Shown: positions 17,387 to 26,924 of the stretch, one piece after another | Layout: every line of letters begins with the position of its first letter | How positions within the stretch are numbered: position 1 is the stretch's first letter | Source: Caldilinea sp. CFX5 | GTDB lineage: Bacteria; Chloroflexota; Anaerolineae; Caldilineales; Caldilineaceae | Reading direction: 5' to 3' | NCBI GenBank assembly: GCA_021405325.1 | Contig: QWII01000051.1 | Span: forward strand, 1-64,000 | Length of the DNA: 64,000 nucleotides | Translations under genes and position numbers: made by a program | Notes under the pieces: model-generated | Database searches by the model: none | What the model saw: the letters and a program-made list of their open reading frames with translations, nothing else | What the model was told of the DNA's origin: nothing

Positions 17387-18592
17387 TTAGGCCATTCTCG
17401 CACAGAGGGCCAAATGACTTTCCAGTATCCTTAGGGATTTGTCCCATGTCCAGTTATCTAGTATATGCTTTCGTGCATTGCGACTATATTCAAAGATCAA
17501 AGCTTGATTTGCCAGTAAGTATTGGATAGCTGATGCAAATTGAGTCAGATCACGTTCAACTAATAAACCGGTCTGTTGATGGCAGATGCTTTCCTGTATG
17601 CCACCCTCACACACACCAACGACCGGAGTGCCGCATGCCATTGCTTCCAGCGGTACTAAACCAAAAGGTTCTAATACCGGTGCATAGAGGCAGAGACAAG
17701 CTTTGTTGTATTCAATGGCTAGTTGCTGTGAATCCAAATTGGTTACAATTTCGAGGTTAACCTGGTAATGGCTTGCTAATGCTACAATATAAGCCTTTTC
17801 AGGCTCCTGAATGATATTACAGACTATTTTTAATTTTGGCCGTTTGTCAATAGGGATTTGCCCTAAACTTTTAATGATGAAATCAAATCCTTTGCGCGGT
17901 GATAATTCGCCCACAGATATGACAAAATTTTCTTTGTTGATATGAGGCATCGGGCGGAATGTTTCATCATCTACACCGTAATGACACACCTCTGTTTCAA
18001 CACGAAAGCCAATTTTCATTTGCTCTTGGGTAAAACGGGAATTAGCTAATAGCCGCTTGGTATGGCGTATGCTTTCCTGTTGTATAGTTTCCAAACGCCG
18101 GGTATAGAGCCAAATGAAGGGATCGAAATGATTTAGAAAGGATCGCCATTGATTTTCTCTCAAATACGGTCGGGTAAATCGACGGATAAATGATGAACCG
18201 AACGGTTCATGCAAATAATAAATGGCAGGTATTTTTATCCACGGTAGAAATGTAGGTATAAATGTGTAAAGACAGGTATTTGCAAACACTATATCATATT
18301 CTCCCGCATTGATTTCATAGGCAATCCTTTGACCAATATAGATCAGATCGCCCAAGTCTCGCCATCGATTTAATTGATTCAGACGCCCAAAAGGACTATC
18401 GAGTAATCGTCTAGCTGAAAAATCAAAAACATGATACTGCTGTACAAAAGGGCGGATGTCACAATACTGATGGTTTGCTGTGCTGAGTGTATAAGCATCA
18501 ATGGTGTGTTGGTTTGCCAGACCATGTGTCCATTCAAAGATGGCGCGTTTTGCGCCACCGCTAGGTGTATTAAAAAACAAAGCTATTCGCAT
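17387..18592 (-). CDS. Glycosyltransferase family 4
   Basis: 401 aa. The N-terminal FNTPSGGAKRAIFEWTHGLA is the acceptor domain. The donor domain shows VISVGELSPRKGFDFIIKSL and the EPFGLVPLEAMACGTPVVGV motif followed by GGIQESI. AAAGGG lies before the ATG. It follows the membrane protein gene at 18620 with a 27-bp gap, so it is co-transcribed. It is a retaining GT-B enzyme; the sugar is unknown. Confidence 0.87.
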   Translation of the reverse strand: MRIALFFNTPSGGAKRAIFEWTHGLANQHTIDAYTLSTANHQYCDIRPFVQQYHVFDFSARRLLDSPFGRLNQLNRWRDLGDLIYIGQRIAYEINAGEYDIVFANTCLYTFIPTFLPWIKIPAIYYLHEPFGSSFIRRFTRPYLRENQWRSFLNHFDPFIWLYTRRLETIQQESIRHTKRLLANSRFTQEQMKIGFRVETEVCHYGVDDETFRPMPHINKENFVISVGELSPRKGFDFIIKSLGQIPIDKRPKLKIVCNIIQEPEKAYIVALASHYQVNLEIVTNLDSQQLAIEYNKACLCLYAPVLEPFGLVPLEAMACGTPVVGVCEGGIQESICHQQTGLLVERDLTQFASAIQYLLANQALIFEYSRNARKHILDNWTWDKSLRILESHLALCARMA

Positions 18593-18619
18593 GACGCAAC
18601 CCTTTCCGCCTTTTGCACA

Positions 18620-20251
18620 TTATCTCAAGCTATTACCCATTTTTGTCTGTGGGATACTACAATACAATGCTCCCTTAAGCTCTCTGATCGAAAAATTTCT
18701 TTCTTCTAATCGAACAACCAGTGGCGTGGGTAGCGTAGAATGATGGTGAAGCGTTTTCTCCCATGAGTCAGATGTATTCTCATCTGTCCAGATCCACCAA
18801 AAGCACTTTTCAACCGGCAGGAGCTGTTCTACATCTTGAGGATTAACAATGCCATACCAGCGCATTTGCCGGAGGACTGGAACAGCTACCTGTGGTAACC
18901 ACCAAACAGAGGTAGCGACCGCGTTAGGTTTCAATGTAATGAGTTCTCCATTTAATTGTGTCCACTGTTTTTGCATGCCAGCCAAGTGTCTCAAGCCGAG
19001 TAATTGGATTAACAGACTGGATAATAACAAGGCTAAACATCCCCACTTTAGCAGGCTGCTCTTACTGGTTTCAAAACCTATCCACCCAAGGGTTGCAAGT
19101 AATGGATAAGCCCCAAGTAACATGCGCGGTCCCCATCCGCCGCCGCCCCACGTTGGCGTCGTAAGCGTGATGCCAAATAGGTAACCAAGCATTAGAATCC
19201 ATAGTAGGCGAACTCGTATATCTTTGTTCAGCCAAGCAAGAGAAATCAACGACGCAAAGGCAAAAGGAAAAACATCAGTAACACTGGGCGCGACCCCATT
19301 GCTATAGAGAGCAAAATGTGCGAAATTGATGATAACAACACCATATAATAGCAATGAAAGTGCAAATATAGTTGACCGGTGAAGGCGCTGAAGAACAATA
19401 AATAGTATGAGAACTGTGATAAGTAATACTGCCCACTTTCGGTACCCAAGCGGTAACAAATGTATAGCGACTATACCTATACGGCTTTCAATCGTGATAG
19501 GGTTTGCTTGAACCTGTGGCCCTACAAATGTGCCAAAATTTGCAACATTATATACCCACCAAGGAGCAATTCCAAGCAGTAGCCCACTTGCAAATTGTCC
19601 ACCAAAACGAATTCCTGCAACGATGCCGTATGTCATTAAAACTGCGAGAACAAGTGCAGGACCAAAAAGCATTGCTTCGGGCCGAAACCATATCGCCATC
19701 GCCGCAATTATCCCGGCAGCTAAGGGACGTGACTTCAAGACTAAATAAGTTGCAATAACAATCAATCCAATACTAAGAGCATGTTCCCAAAGAATAAATG
19801 CATAAAAGATAAGTGGTGAAGCCAAACCAACAACCAGAACAAGCACCCCAGGATATGCTATGCCCAGAATCTTTCCAAGAAGCCCACTCCCATAAGCGGC
19901 CAACAGTGTGCCGAGAATTGATGGAATAACCAATCCCCGCATACCGAATAGCAAATAAAAGGGCAGAACTATCCTTGCATATGCAGGTGAGAAGATCGCC
20001 TGGTAGCTCTTGCCAACACTAAGATAAAAGCTGTCAAAGGCGGGTCGAAAAACGCTTAATAGTTCGGCTGATGTCCCAACAGAAAGTGTATGAGTGCAAG
20101 CAAGCGCGTCTATTTGTGAGTATTTTACCCCTTGATCGCCACTAAAATAGCCGCCTGGCGGTAATGTAGTTGCAATAAAAATGTAAATGACAACTAGTAT
20201 TAGTGTTGCACCAGGCAAGGTTGTGAGCAGTGCAATTATCGTGGCTTTCAT
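18620..20251 (-). CDS. Polytopic membrane glycosyltransferase-like protein (GT-C type)
   Basis: 543 aa from the ATG at 20251; an in-frame TTG at 20335 would add 28 unconvincing residues. There are about 11 hydrophobic segments through residue 430, then a soluble domain of about 110 residues. The first extracytoplasmic loop begins GGYFSGDQGVKYSQIDAL. An acidic residue in the first loop (GDQG) is typical of PMT/ArnT-like GT-C enzymes, which take sugars from polyprenyl phosphates. The dolichol-phosphate-mannose-synthase-like GT2 at 44260 could make such a donor. Family membership is inferred from topology and one motif. Confidence 0.6.
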   Translation of the reverse strand: MKATIIALLTTLPGATLILVVIYIFIATTLPPGGYFSGDQGVKYSQIDALACTHTLSVGTSAELLSVFRPAFDSFYLSVGKSYQAIFSPAYARIVLPFYLLFGMRGLVIPSILGTLLAAYGSGLLGKILGIAYPGVLVLVVGLASPLIFYAFILWEHALSIGLIVIATYLVLKSRPLAAGIIAAMAIWFRPEAMLFGPALVLAVLMTYGIVAGIRFGGQFASGLLLGIAPWWVYNVANFGTFVGPQVQANPITIESRIGIVAIHLLPLGYRKWAVLLITVLILFIVLQRLHRSTIFALSLLLYGVVIINFAHFALYSNGVAPSVTDVFPFAFASLISLAWLNKDIRVRLLWILMLGYLFGITLTTPTWGGGGWGPRMLLGAYPLLATLGWIGFETSKSSLLKWGCLALLLSSLLIQLLGLRHLAGMQKQWTQLNGELITLKPNAVATSVWWLPQVAVPVLRQMRWYGIVNPQDVEQLLPVEKCFWWIWTDENTSDSWEKTLHHHSTLPTPLVVRLEERNFSIRELKGALYCSIPQTKMGNSLR

Positions 20252-20415
20252 ATAGTGACGAGGCGCCTTACTCTCGTGATTTTTACCGAGTTTGACAAAA
20301 ATACCTCCAACATCTCCTGAACATAGTGTCGCCAAAGATGCACCTGTAGCTACTCGCCCCTTGGTACTGCGCCAGCGCTTTAGATACAGGTGCGACCTTC
20401 ATAAATTGCTTATGC

Positions 20416-21513
20416 TTACCTGTTTTCTGCGCTCTTTTCAAAGGGAGATTGGTGCATCTCTTGCTGACGCGGGTCAAAACGTCGCCACCATTTTACCGCC
20501 TGTTTGGCCGTAAGCGGATGTAGATGAGCCAGCAAAACTAGGGCAATGGTTTTGCTATGAAAAGGTGCTAAAGTCCAGGCTTTGCGCAGCCATGCCCTGG
20601 CAAAGTCATCATGCTTCCCCTGTAGGAGATAGTAATTTGCCACGAGACGCATTAGCTTGGCCTGCTCTGCTTTGGGTAATGTGTGAAATTGCGGTGTGTT
20701 GACGAGCCTGTTTTGCGCTTCGGATTGATCGCATAAATCTATGAGCAAAAAATAATAAAAAAAAGCACTCTTGTGCCCCGGTTGTATTGTGCGAAAATGG
20801 TCGGAGGCAAGCACTTTATATTTGGTCCGAATTAGTGCCAAGAGTCGCTGCCCGGCAGGTGTGGTTTTGGTCATGTTGGCATCATGGATACGATACCAAA
20901 TGGTAGCAGTATCGATAACACCAAAAGTCACCTTTTCGGCCATGCGAATATAAAGATCATAATCCTGGCACCAAACAATTGATTCATCATAGCGAAGCTG
21001 GTAGTTCTCAAAAACCGTCCAACGGACCATCACATTACCGCCGGTCCCAAAGAAAGGCGTTGCAATTAACAGAGGATAAACATCACCACTAATGTTTCCG
21101 ATGCGATATTGAGAAAATCGTCTGATCAGTTTGCCGGTTGCATCACAGTAGTAGCCATCGCCATAGACAACGCCAACATCCGCATGTGTGTTTAGAAAAT
21201 TGACCCGATCCAACAAACTGTTTGGTGTAAACCAATCATCGGTGTCCAGCGTCGTAATATATTCCCCTTGTGCTAACCCTAACCCCTGATTTAAGGCAGC
21301 GGCCTGACCTCTATTTTTCTGATAGGTGTAACGAATCCGTGAATCACGATATGTTGTCACAATGGCCGCTGTATTATCCGTCGAGCCGTCATCGACCACA
21401 ATAAGTTCCCACACAGGGTAAGTTTGCGCAAGCACACTATCAATTGCTTGCTGAAGGTAGGTGGCGCCGTTATAAGCGGGCATGACAATCGTGACTAAAC
21501 CCGGAACGATCAT
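20416..21513 (-). CDS. Glycosyltransferase family 2
   Basis: 365 aa. [45 protein letters not shown] is a textbook GT2 start, with QNRGQAAALNQGLGLAQGEYITTLDTDDWFTPNSL carrying the DxD metal motif. IVWCQDYDLYIRMAE follows as the acceptor-side ED-like region. The C-terminal third is helical, with no recognised domain. GAAGG precedes the ATG. It sits between the GT-C-like membrane protein and a GT4 gene. Confidence 0.87.
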   Translation of the reverse strand: MIVPGLVTIVMPAYNGATYLQQAIDSVLAQTYPVWELIVVDDGSTDNTAAIVTTYRDSRIRYTYQKNRGQAAALNQGLGLAQGEYITTLDTDDWFTPNSLLDRVNFLNTHADVGVVYGDGYYCDATGKLIRRFSQYRIGNISGDVYPLLIATPFFGTGGNVMVRWTVFENYQLRYDESIVWCQDYDLYIRMAEKVTFGVIDTATIWYRIHDANMTKTTPAGQRLLALIRTKYKVLASDHFRTIQPGHKSAFFYYFLLIDLCDQSEAQNRLVNTPQFHTLPKAEQAKLMRLVANYYLLQGKHDDFARAWLRKAWTLAPFHSKTIALVLLAHLHPLTAKQAVKWWRRFDPRQQEMHQSPFEKSAENR

Positions 21514-21525
21514 TTGCCTTCACCT

Positions 21526-22566
21526 TCACGCTACAGCCATATAGACTGCCTGCATTTGCCGAACAATATTGGGCCAGGAAAAATTAAGCGCCTGCTTTCG
21601 GGCCTGTTCCGATAAACGCTCGCATTCTGCCGGCGCCTCTAATAAACCTAATACGGCCTCCATCATACTGCGCGCATCAGCGCATGGCGTCAAAACTGCA
21701 CATTGGGGAGTAACATAATCACGGCTGCCACCGACATTCGACACAACCAATGGCAGACCACAAGCCATGCTTTCTAAAATGGCATTATTCGCCGTAGCCT
21801 CTGTCAAAGGCATAATCATCAAAGCTGCGGAACGATACAAGGCGAGCAATTCAGCTTCCGACACTTTGGATTTTAGAAGCAAGTTCGGGTGACAACCGAT
21901 AAGCTTGTGACAATGCGCTGGCGTTACGGCGATAAATCTGGTCTGTGGCCGCCGGTAGGCAACCAACTCAATTACACCGCGTAGCGTTGGGAAATCGCGA
22001 TAATTTTCTCCAACAAACAAACAGAGATCAGGGTCTCGCTTTGCAAAAGGCGGTGGCAAGTAATATTCTGTGTCAATCCCCAGCGGTACAAAAAAGATGC
22101 GATCTTGCTTAATCTTATCGGCAAAGAACGCTTGCTGGTTGCGACCTACACATACAACAGCCGACAGATGGCGAAGATGTTGGTCGATTTGGACGGCTTG
22201 CCGAAGCCCCGTTAGTGGTTGATGAAATGTTGCAACCACGCGGTTCCGTCTGAAATTGGTAAAAAAACCGGCATACCGATAGGTTGTTTCACCATAAAGA
22301 AAATGATAGATGAAACCCGGCTCTGTAAGCATACGCCACGCAACTGCTAATTCAGCAGCCATGGCTGCGCGATCATAGCCGGGGGTGCCTTTGGCTAGTC
22401 GCCAGAGCATTCGTTCACGAATCAGCTTGCGCGAGAGTGGTTTGGCAACGCGCATCACTTCCCCTTTATCTTCAGCCACGCCATATTCAGCCAACCGGGA
22501 ATAGCCAGAATGGGGTGAATGATGGCTGTAGCGAAAGACAACAAAGCGAACATGTGGTGTAATCAT
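21526..22566 (-). CDS. Glycosyltransferase family 4 (paralogue of 28127-29173)
   Basis: 346 aa. VRFVVFRYSHHSPHSGYSRLAEYG opens the protein; YHFLYGETTYRYAG, VVATFHQPL, LCLFVGENYRDFPTLRGVI and ATANNAILESMACGLPLVVS follow, ending with GGSRDYVTPQCA. The same motifs in the same order appear in the product of 28127-29173 (GETCYKFLG, VVTFHKPP, LCLFVGSHLRDFATLR, TANNAILEAMACGLPMVI, GAARDYVTEDCA), so the two genes are paralogues within one locus. They may add similar sugars at different positions. The ribosome site is weak. Confidence 0.84.
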   Translation of the reverse strand: MITPHVRFVVFRYSHHSPHSGYSRLAEYGVAEDKGEVMRVAKPLSRKLIRERMLWRLAKGTPGYDRAAMAAELAVAWRMLTEPGFIYHFLYGETTYRYAGFFTNFRRNRVVATFHQPLTGLRQAVQIDQHLRHLSAVVCVGRNQQAFFADKIKQDRIFFVPLGIDTEYYLPPPFAKRDPDLCLFVGENYRDFPTLRGVIELVAYRRPQTRFIAVTPAHCHKLIGCHPNLLLKSKVSEAELLALYRSAALMIMPLTEATANNAILESMACGLPLVVSNVGGSRDYVTPQCAVLTPCADARSMMEAVLGLLEAPAECERLSEQARKQALNFSWPNIVRQMQAVYMAVA

Positions 22567-22680
22567 TGAAACGCTAAATTCCTACGTAGGATTTATTTCC
22601 CTAGGCGCTGATTGTGTTGTGAAGGTGTAACAATTCTCCGCACGAAGGCGATCGCCTCGCTCAGGTAACAGCCGTTGTGG

Positions 22681-23469
22681 TTATTTGGTGACAACAAAAA
22701 TGAGGCGACTGAATGCAGTCGCGGCATTCAATTCTTTGTGTTGCGCAAGCGTGCTATCTGCACATTCTACCAGCAACTCCACTTGTGATACATGCTGCTT
22801 TTGCAAATGTTGATAGATGGCTTCAGGATAAGTTGGCACCTGATGAATGATCACATGCCAAATCCAAGTTTTGTGACGTACAATCGAAATAAGAAATCCT
22901 TTGATCAACTGCCAGGCGGGCCTATATTCTCCATTGCGCAGATGTTTCCTGAAACCGATCATGATACGTAAGCTGATCCCCCAAAATGAATTGGCTGCCA
23001 ATGCTTGTTGGTACTCAGCGGCAACAGCAGAATGGTTACGATTTTGAATATCAAAGATCACGATCCCCCCAGCATGGGTCACGCGTAACATCTCATTGAT
23101 GGCTTGATTGAGGTTGGGGATATACCAGCTTGCATGGAGACAATAGACACAAGGAAAATAGTTATCAGTATAGCTGAGCGCCTCAGCATCGCCTACAACT
23201 GTTGCAATCTCTGCATTTACTGCGCGACATTTTTGGACAAGCTTGAAAGCAATATCGACCCCGTAAACGGCATGGCCACTCTTTTGTAAAAAATCCGCAA
23301 TGGGATAGCCTGTGCCTATAGCGACTTCAAGCAAAGCGGCGTCTTTTGCTACGCGCTCGCAGATCAGTGCACACAGGTTTCGGTCATACGGCAAAAAGCC
23401 ATAAATCTCATCGCGCGCGGTGAGCCAATAGGTTGAGTAAACGTCCTTCATATAGGTTTTCCTATCCAT
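22681..23469 (-). CDS. Class I SAM-dependent methyltransferase
   Basis: 262 aa from the ATG at 23469, which has AGGAG 7 nt upstream; the frame extends 10 codons further without a site. The Rossmann core shows ALLEVAIGTGYPIADFL (SAM-binding motif I), VYGVDIAFKLV (acidic ribose-binding end of strand 2), VVGDAEALSYTDNYF and MLRVTHAGGIVIFDIQN. It belongs to the Methyltransf_11/25 group. The glycan locus suggests O-methylation of a sugar or chain-terminus capping, but the substrate is not readable. Confidence 0.83.
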   Translation of the reverse strand: MDRKTYMKDVYSTYWLTARDEIYGFLPYDRNLCALICERVAKDAALLEVAIGTGYPIADFLQKSGHAVYGVDIAFKLVQKCRAVNAEIATVVGDAEALSYTDNYFPCVYCLHASWYIPNLNQAINEMLRVTHAGGIVIFDIQNRNHSAVAAEYQQALAANSFWGISLRIMIGFRKHLRNGEYRPAWQLIKGFLISIVRHKTWIWHVIIHQVPTYPEAIYQHLQKQHVSQVELLVECADSTLAQHKELNAATAFSRLIFVVTK

Positions 23470-23519
23470 GAAGCGCTCCTGTAAACCACTGAAGGTCAAG
23501 CCACTAGTACAGAGCGGCC

Positions 23520-23582
23520 TAAGTAAGCCAGTCGGTCAGTAGGACAGTAAGTCAGTCACTGTCTCACTGTCTCACTGGCCAC
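23520..23582. repeat. Foldback of short words (CAGT / ACTGTCTC)
   Basis: The gap between the methyltransferase and GT4 genes contains a left side rich in CAGT words (AAGCCAGTCGGTCAGTAGGACAG, 23525-23547) and a right side, ACTGTCTCACTGTCTCACTGGC (23558-23579), that can pair with it imperfectly. It resembles the word-based foldbacks at 48235-48335, 55820-55896 and 58503-58660. It may be a transcript hairpin in this operon. Confidence 0.5.
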
Positions 23583-23608
23583 TATGGGTTTATTTACGCC
23601 GTCGTGGA

Positions 23609-24811
23609 CTAGCCTACCTGGCTTAACTTGACTAACTCCCTGCCCAGACCCCAATACGATACTAATTTACTCATCGGTGTACCTGTCCGAATTTTCATAA
23701 GGTCGGTGTAAATCTGCTCAAGCGTGGTGAAGTTGGCTTCCCAATCAGCCTTCGCACGTGCAATTTTGAGATTCGTTTCCCCCATCTGCTTACGTAGGCA
23801 GGCATTTTCGAGCAAGGTCAGGATTGCTTGTTGGATTGCCGCCACGTCAGCGCGCTTTGCCCTCATCCCGTTTACACCAGGAGTGATCCATTCATCGTAT
23901 GCTGGTGCATCTGAAACTACCAGCGGAAGACCGCAAGCCATGGCTTCAAGCATCGAGACCGATGTGCCATCGGACAGCGCCGTTGTTACATAAACATCAG
24001 CGGCGCTTAAGTAGGCAACCATCTCCTGTTCATTGACCCGGCCGGTAAAATGTATATACGCAGTCAGCCCGGCCTCGCGGATCTGTTCCTTCAAGCTTGC
24101 CTCCAAGGGGCCTGTGCCAATGAGGATCACACGTGTGTTGGGTTGCTGGGCAATAATGGCCGGCAGCGCCTGTAGAAAGTATTCAATGCCATAAACGGGC
24201 TTGAAGTTGCGTGTCATGATCAATAAATCATTCTGTTCCCAGCCTAGCCGTTGCCGGATTGCCAGCCCCTCTGCACATGGGTGGAAGGTCTGGAGATCGA
24301 TACCCCAAGGAAAGACGACGATCTTCTCTGGGGCGCAATGGGTAAGTTCGATGATGCGCTGCTTAACCAGTTCACAATCACAGGTAATGCGCTGCGCACG
24401 ACGAAGGGTGAGCGTGGCGGCCCAAGCCGTGAATTGCGCCTGCTGCGGTTCGATCAACACATCCGACCCCCAGGGCATCGACAAGGTGCGCGGAAAATTG
24501 GCTAATGCCCCGATCAAGCCGTGCCAACGCAAATATCCCGTGTGCAAGATATCCGGCTGTAGTTTATGGAGTACCCTGGCAAGATGGCGCCCCATGCGCC
24601 AGAACTGCCAGTAACGCCGCCGGGGTACGCAATGCGCATAAAATCGAAAGTCAAACAGCTTGGTGAAATCAAGGTTCTGAACCCCCGGCACTTGTAACAG
24701 TTCGTGGGTATGATAAGCGATTAGATAGGGTTCATGACCGCGTTCCACTAATTTCTCCAGAAAACGACGGTCATGAACGTTATAGCCTTCGGCCAGGTAA
24801 GCAATTTTCAT
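23609..24811 (-). CDS. Glycosyltransferase family 4
   Basis: 400 aa from MKIAYLAEGYNVHDRRF. The ATG overlaps the epimerase stop as ATGA, which fixes the start and implies coupled translation. Motifs: RGHEPYLIAYH, MPWGSDVLIEPQ, LLIMTRNFKPVYGIEYFLQA, VILIGTGPLEASLKEQI, ALSDGTSVSMLEAMACGLPLVVSD and AYDEWITPGVNG. It is a retaining GT-B enzyme. Pairing with an NDP-sugar epimerase suggests that the epimerase makes its donor. The donor is probably a UDP-hexose or uronate derivative, by inference. Confidence 0.88.
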   Translation of the reverse strand: MKIAYLAEGYNVHDRRFLEKLVERGHEPYLIAYHTHELLQVPGVQNLDFTKLFDFRFYAHCVPRRRYWQFWRMGRHLARVLHKLQPDILHTGYLRWHGLIGALANFPRTLSMPWGSDVLIEPQQAQFTAWAATLTLRRAQRITCDCELVKQRIIELTHCAPEKIVVFPWGIDLQTFHPCAEGLAIRQRLGWEQNDLLIMTRNFKPVYGIEYFLQALPAIIAQQPNTRVILIGTGPLEASLKEQIREAGLTAYIHFTGRVNEQEMVAYLSAADVYVTTALSDGTSVSMLEAMACGLPLVVSDAPAYDEWITPGVNGMRAKRADVAAIQQAILTLLENACLRKQMGETNLKIARAKADWEANFTTLEQIYTDLMKIRTGTPMSKLVSYWGLGRELVKLSQVG

Positions 24812-25722
24812 GCCGGCACCAATAGTTCTTCGCGATACCACGCCACCGTGCGCGCCATTCCTTCTTCAAAGCTGACTTCAGGCACCCAACTCAGTTCCGC
24901 TTTGGCCTTTGCGGCAGAGACTTCCTTGCCACGATAGTCCCCGGCGCGGGCCGGCACATATTCGATCTTTACCCCACCCATGAGGCGATCAATGGTGTTG
25001 GCGACATCTTTGACCGTAATCTTGTGCAAGCCCTCCAAATTGTAGGTTTGGTTGATCGCCCGCGCATCCATCGCCAACAGGTGCGCTCGCGCCAGGTCTT
25101 CGACATAGACAAAATTGCGGAACTGGCTGCCATCGCCGGCAATGGTGAGCGGCTCGCCGGCAAAGGCTTTGCGTAGGAAGATCGGAATCACCAGCGTTTC
25201 GCGCATCCGCGGGCCATAGGGGATGCCATAGCGCAAAATGGTGTAGGGTAATTTATAAAGCTCCCAGTAATCATGACAAAGCAACTCGCCGGCAATCTTG
25301 CTGGAGGTGTAGATGTGACCGGCGCCCGGCATATAGAAAGGGCTGTACTCATGCACCGCATGGTCGCGGGCGCCGGCATAGACCCAAACGGTGCTGGCGA
25401 AGACGACCCGCTTCACCTCATTGCGTCGCGCCGCCTCCAACACATTCGCCGTCCCCACCATATTCAAGTTGACACAACGCAGCGGGCTGCGATAGGCATC
25501 ATTGACATTCGAGACCGCGGCCAGATGAAAGATAAAATCATAATCTTCAGTAGCCTCTTCCAGTTCATCGAGGTCGGTAATATCGACATTGACATAGGCC
25601 ACATCCGATCGGTGGGGACGGACATGATAGTCCAAAACCGTGACATCGTGACCGCCGCTGATAAGCGTATCAACCACATGTGAGCCAATAAAACCGGCGC
25701 CGCCGGTGACTAAACAACGCAT
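24808..25722 (-). CDS. NAD-dependent epimerase/dehydratase (GalE/UDP-glucuronate-type SDR)
   Basis: 304 aa. The N-terminal VTGGAGFIGSHVVDTLI (GxxGxxG), VTVLDYHVRPH, FIFHLAAVSNVNDAYRSP, the Ser region VFASTVWVYAGA, and the catalytic YTSSKIAGELL with PYTILRYGIPYGP and FRNFVYVEDLARAHLLAM are all present. It probably interconverts NDP-hexoses at C4 or makes a 4-keto intermediate. GGGAGG precedes the ATG. It lies 3 bp after the DegT aminotransferase stop, so aminotransferase, epimerase and GT4 form one translational unit, a likely donor-synthesis-plus-transfer module. Confidence 0.86.
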   Translation of the reverse strand: MRCLVTGGAGFIGSHVVDTLISGGHDVTVLDYHVRPHRSDVAYVNVDITDLDELEEATEDYDFIFHLAAVSNVNDAYRSPLRCVNLNMVGTANVLEAARRNEVKRVVFASTVWVYAGARDHAVHEYSPFYMPGAGHIYTSSKIAGELLCHDYWELYKLPYTILRYGIPYGPRMRETLVIPIFLRKAFAGEPLTIAGDGSQFRNFVYVEDLARAHLLAMDARAINQTYNLEGLHKITVKDVANTIDRLMGGVKIEYVPARAGDYRGKEVSAAKAKAELSWVPEVSFEEGMARTVAWYREELLVPA

Positions 25723-25725
25723 TGC

Positions 25726-26853
25726 TTAACCTCCCAACTGTGTTAACGCTTTTTGAAGCGAAGAGAGTACATAACAAGCTTCGGCTTCGGTCATGGTGGC
25801 ATAGAGCGGTAGGCAGATATGCCGGGCGCAGAGATCATCCGCCTTTGGATAGACGCGCCCTTCATTCAACTCCTCAAAGATTGGCTGGCGGTGACAGGGC
25901 AGTTCGTAGACTTCCCCGCTGAGGGAAACGCCATACTCCTGCTTGAGCGTCCGTTTGAGCGCCGCCCGGTCGATCCCCTGGTCCAATAGCGCCATGTACT
26001 TATAGTAGTTACTCCGGCTGACCGTCGGAATGCTCACGCGTGTCACCCCCTTGCTGCCACATAGTCCCTCATCATAAATGCGCGCCGTCCGCTGGCGCAC
26101 GGCAATAAATTCCTCCAACCGTTGGAATTGGGCCAATCCCAGAATGGCGTGCGGCTCACTCATGCGCCAGTTATACCCCAGCTTATCGTGCAAATTCTGC
26201 GTAAAGCTGATCTTCCCCTGGTCGCGGTAGAGCCTGGCTTCATTGGCGATCCGGTCATCATTGGTGACAATCATTCCTCCCTCGCCGCTGGTCATCACCT
26301 TGGTTGGATAGAAGGAAAATGAGGCGGCCAGCCCAAAAGTGCCGGCCATGCGTCCATCATAGGCGCTGCCGTGGGCATGGGCCGCATCTTCCAACAACCA
26401 GAGACCATGCCGCCGGCAAATCTCCTCAATTTCGCGCATCCGTGGGGTGACAATCCCACCGATATGGACAATAATGACGCCGCACGTCTCTGGTGTGATA
26501 TTTTCCAGGAGACTGTCAACATCCAGGGCAAAGGTTTCAGGGTCGGCATCGACAAAGCGCACGTTGCCGCCGGCATGAAGGACAGCGGCAGGGGTGGCAA
26601 AAAAGGTATTGGTCGGCGCCAGCACCGTCTTGCCGGTGACATTCAAGACGCGCAGGCAGATTTCCAATGAACTGGTGCCGCTGTTGACCGCCACCGCATG
26701 TTTCACACCAATAAACTGAGCAAAGCGCTCCTCCAACTGTTTGCCATATTTGCCCAAGGTTAGTTGGCCGGTGGTTAACGCCTCGTCAAGGCGTTGTAAG
26801 ATTTCAGCGCGGTCTTCAGGCGGAAAATAAATTTTGGCAGCAGGAATATTCAT
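25726..26853 (-). CDS. DegT/DnrJ/EryC1/StrS family sugar aminotransferase
   Basis: 375 aa, PLP-dependent aminotransferase acting on NDP-keto sugars, usually with glutamate as amino donor. Visible are AVAVNSGTSSLEICLRVLNV, LAPTNTFFATPAAVLHAG, LWLLEDAAHAHGSAYDG (PLP-contacting Asp) and the Schiff-base Lys in FSFYPTKVMTSGEGGMI. The C-terminal YELPCHRQPIF and ICLPLYATMTEAEACYV are typical of the family. GAGGAGG lies upstream. It implies an amino sugar in the glycan, consistent with the two deacetylases in the locus. Confidence 0.9.
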   Translation of the reverse strand: MNIPAAKIYFPPEDRAEILQRLDEALTTGQLTLGKYGKQLEERFAQFIGVKHAVAVNSGTSSLEICLRVLNVTGKTVLAPTNTFFATPAAVLHAGGNVRFVDADPETFALDVDSLLENITPETCGVIIVHIGGIVTPRMREIEEICRRHGLWLLEDAAHAHGSAYDGRMAGTFGLAASFSFYPTKVMTSGEGGMIVTNDDRIANEARLYRDQGKISFTQNLHDKLGYNWRMSEPHAILGLAQFQRLEEFIAVRQRTARIYDEGLCGSKGVTRVSIPTVSRSNYYKYMALLDQGIDRAALKRTLKQEYGVSLSGEVYELPCHRQPIFEELNEGRVYPKADDLCARHICLPLYATMTEAEACYVLSSLQKALTQLGG

Positions 26854-26924
26854 GTATGCTTACCTCCTCAATAGTAGCCGGAATCGATAAGGTCGGACCT
26901 CGTTTCGAGCCGATTTATATCCGA

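Noticed and set aside
22648..22657. GGCGATCGCC site resembling cyanobacterial HIP1
   Set aside because: HIP1 is meaningful only when highly over-represented; I noted a single instance here and the gene content does not suggest a cyanobacterium.
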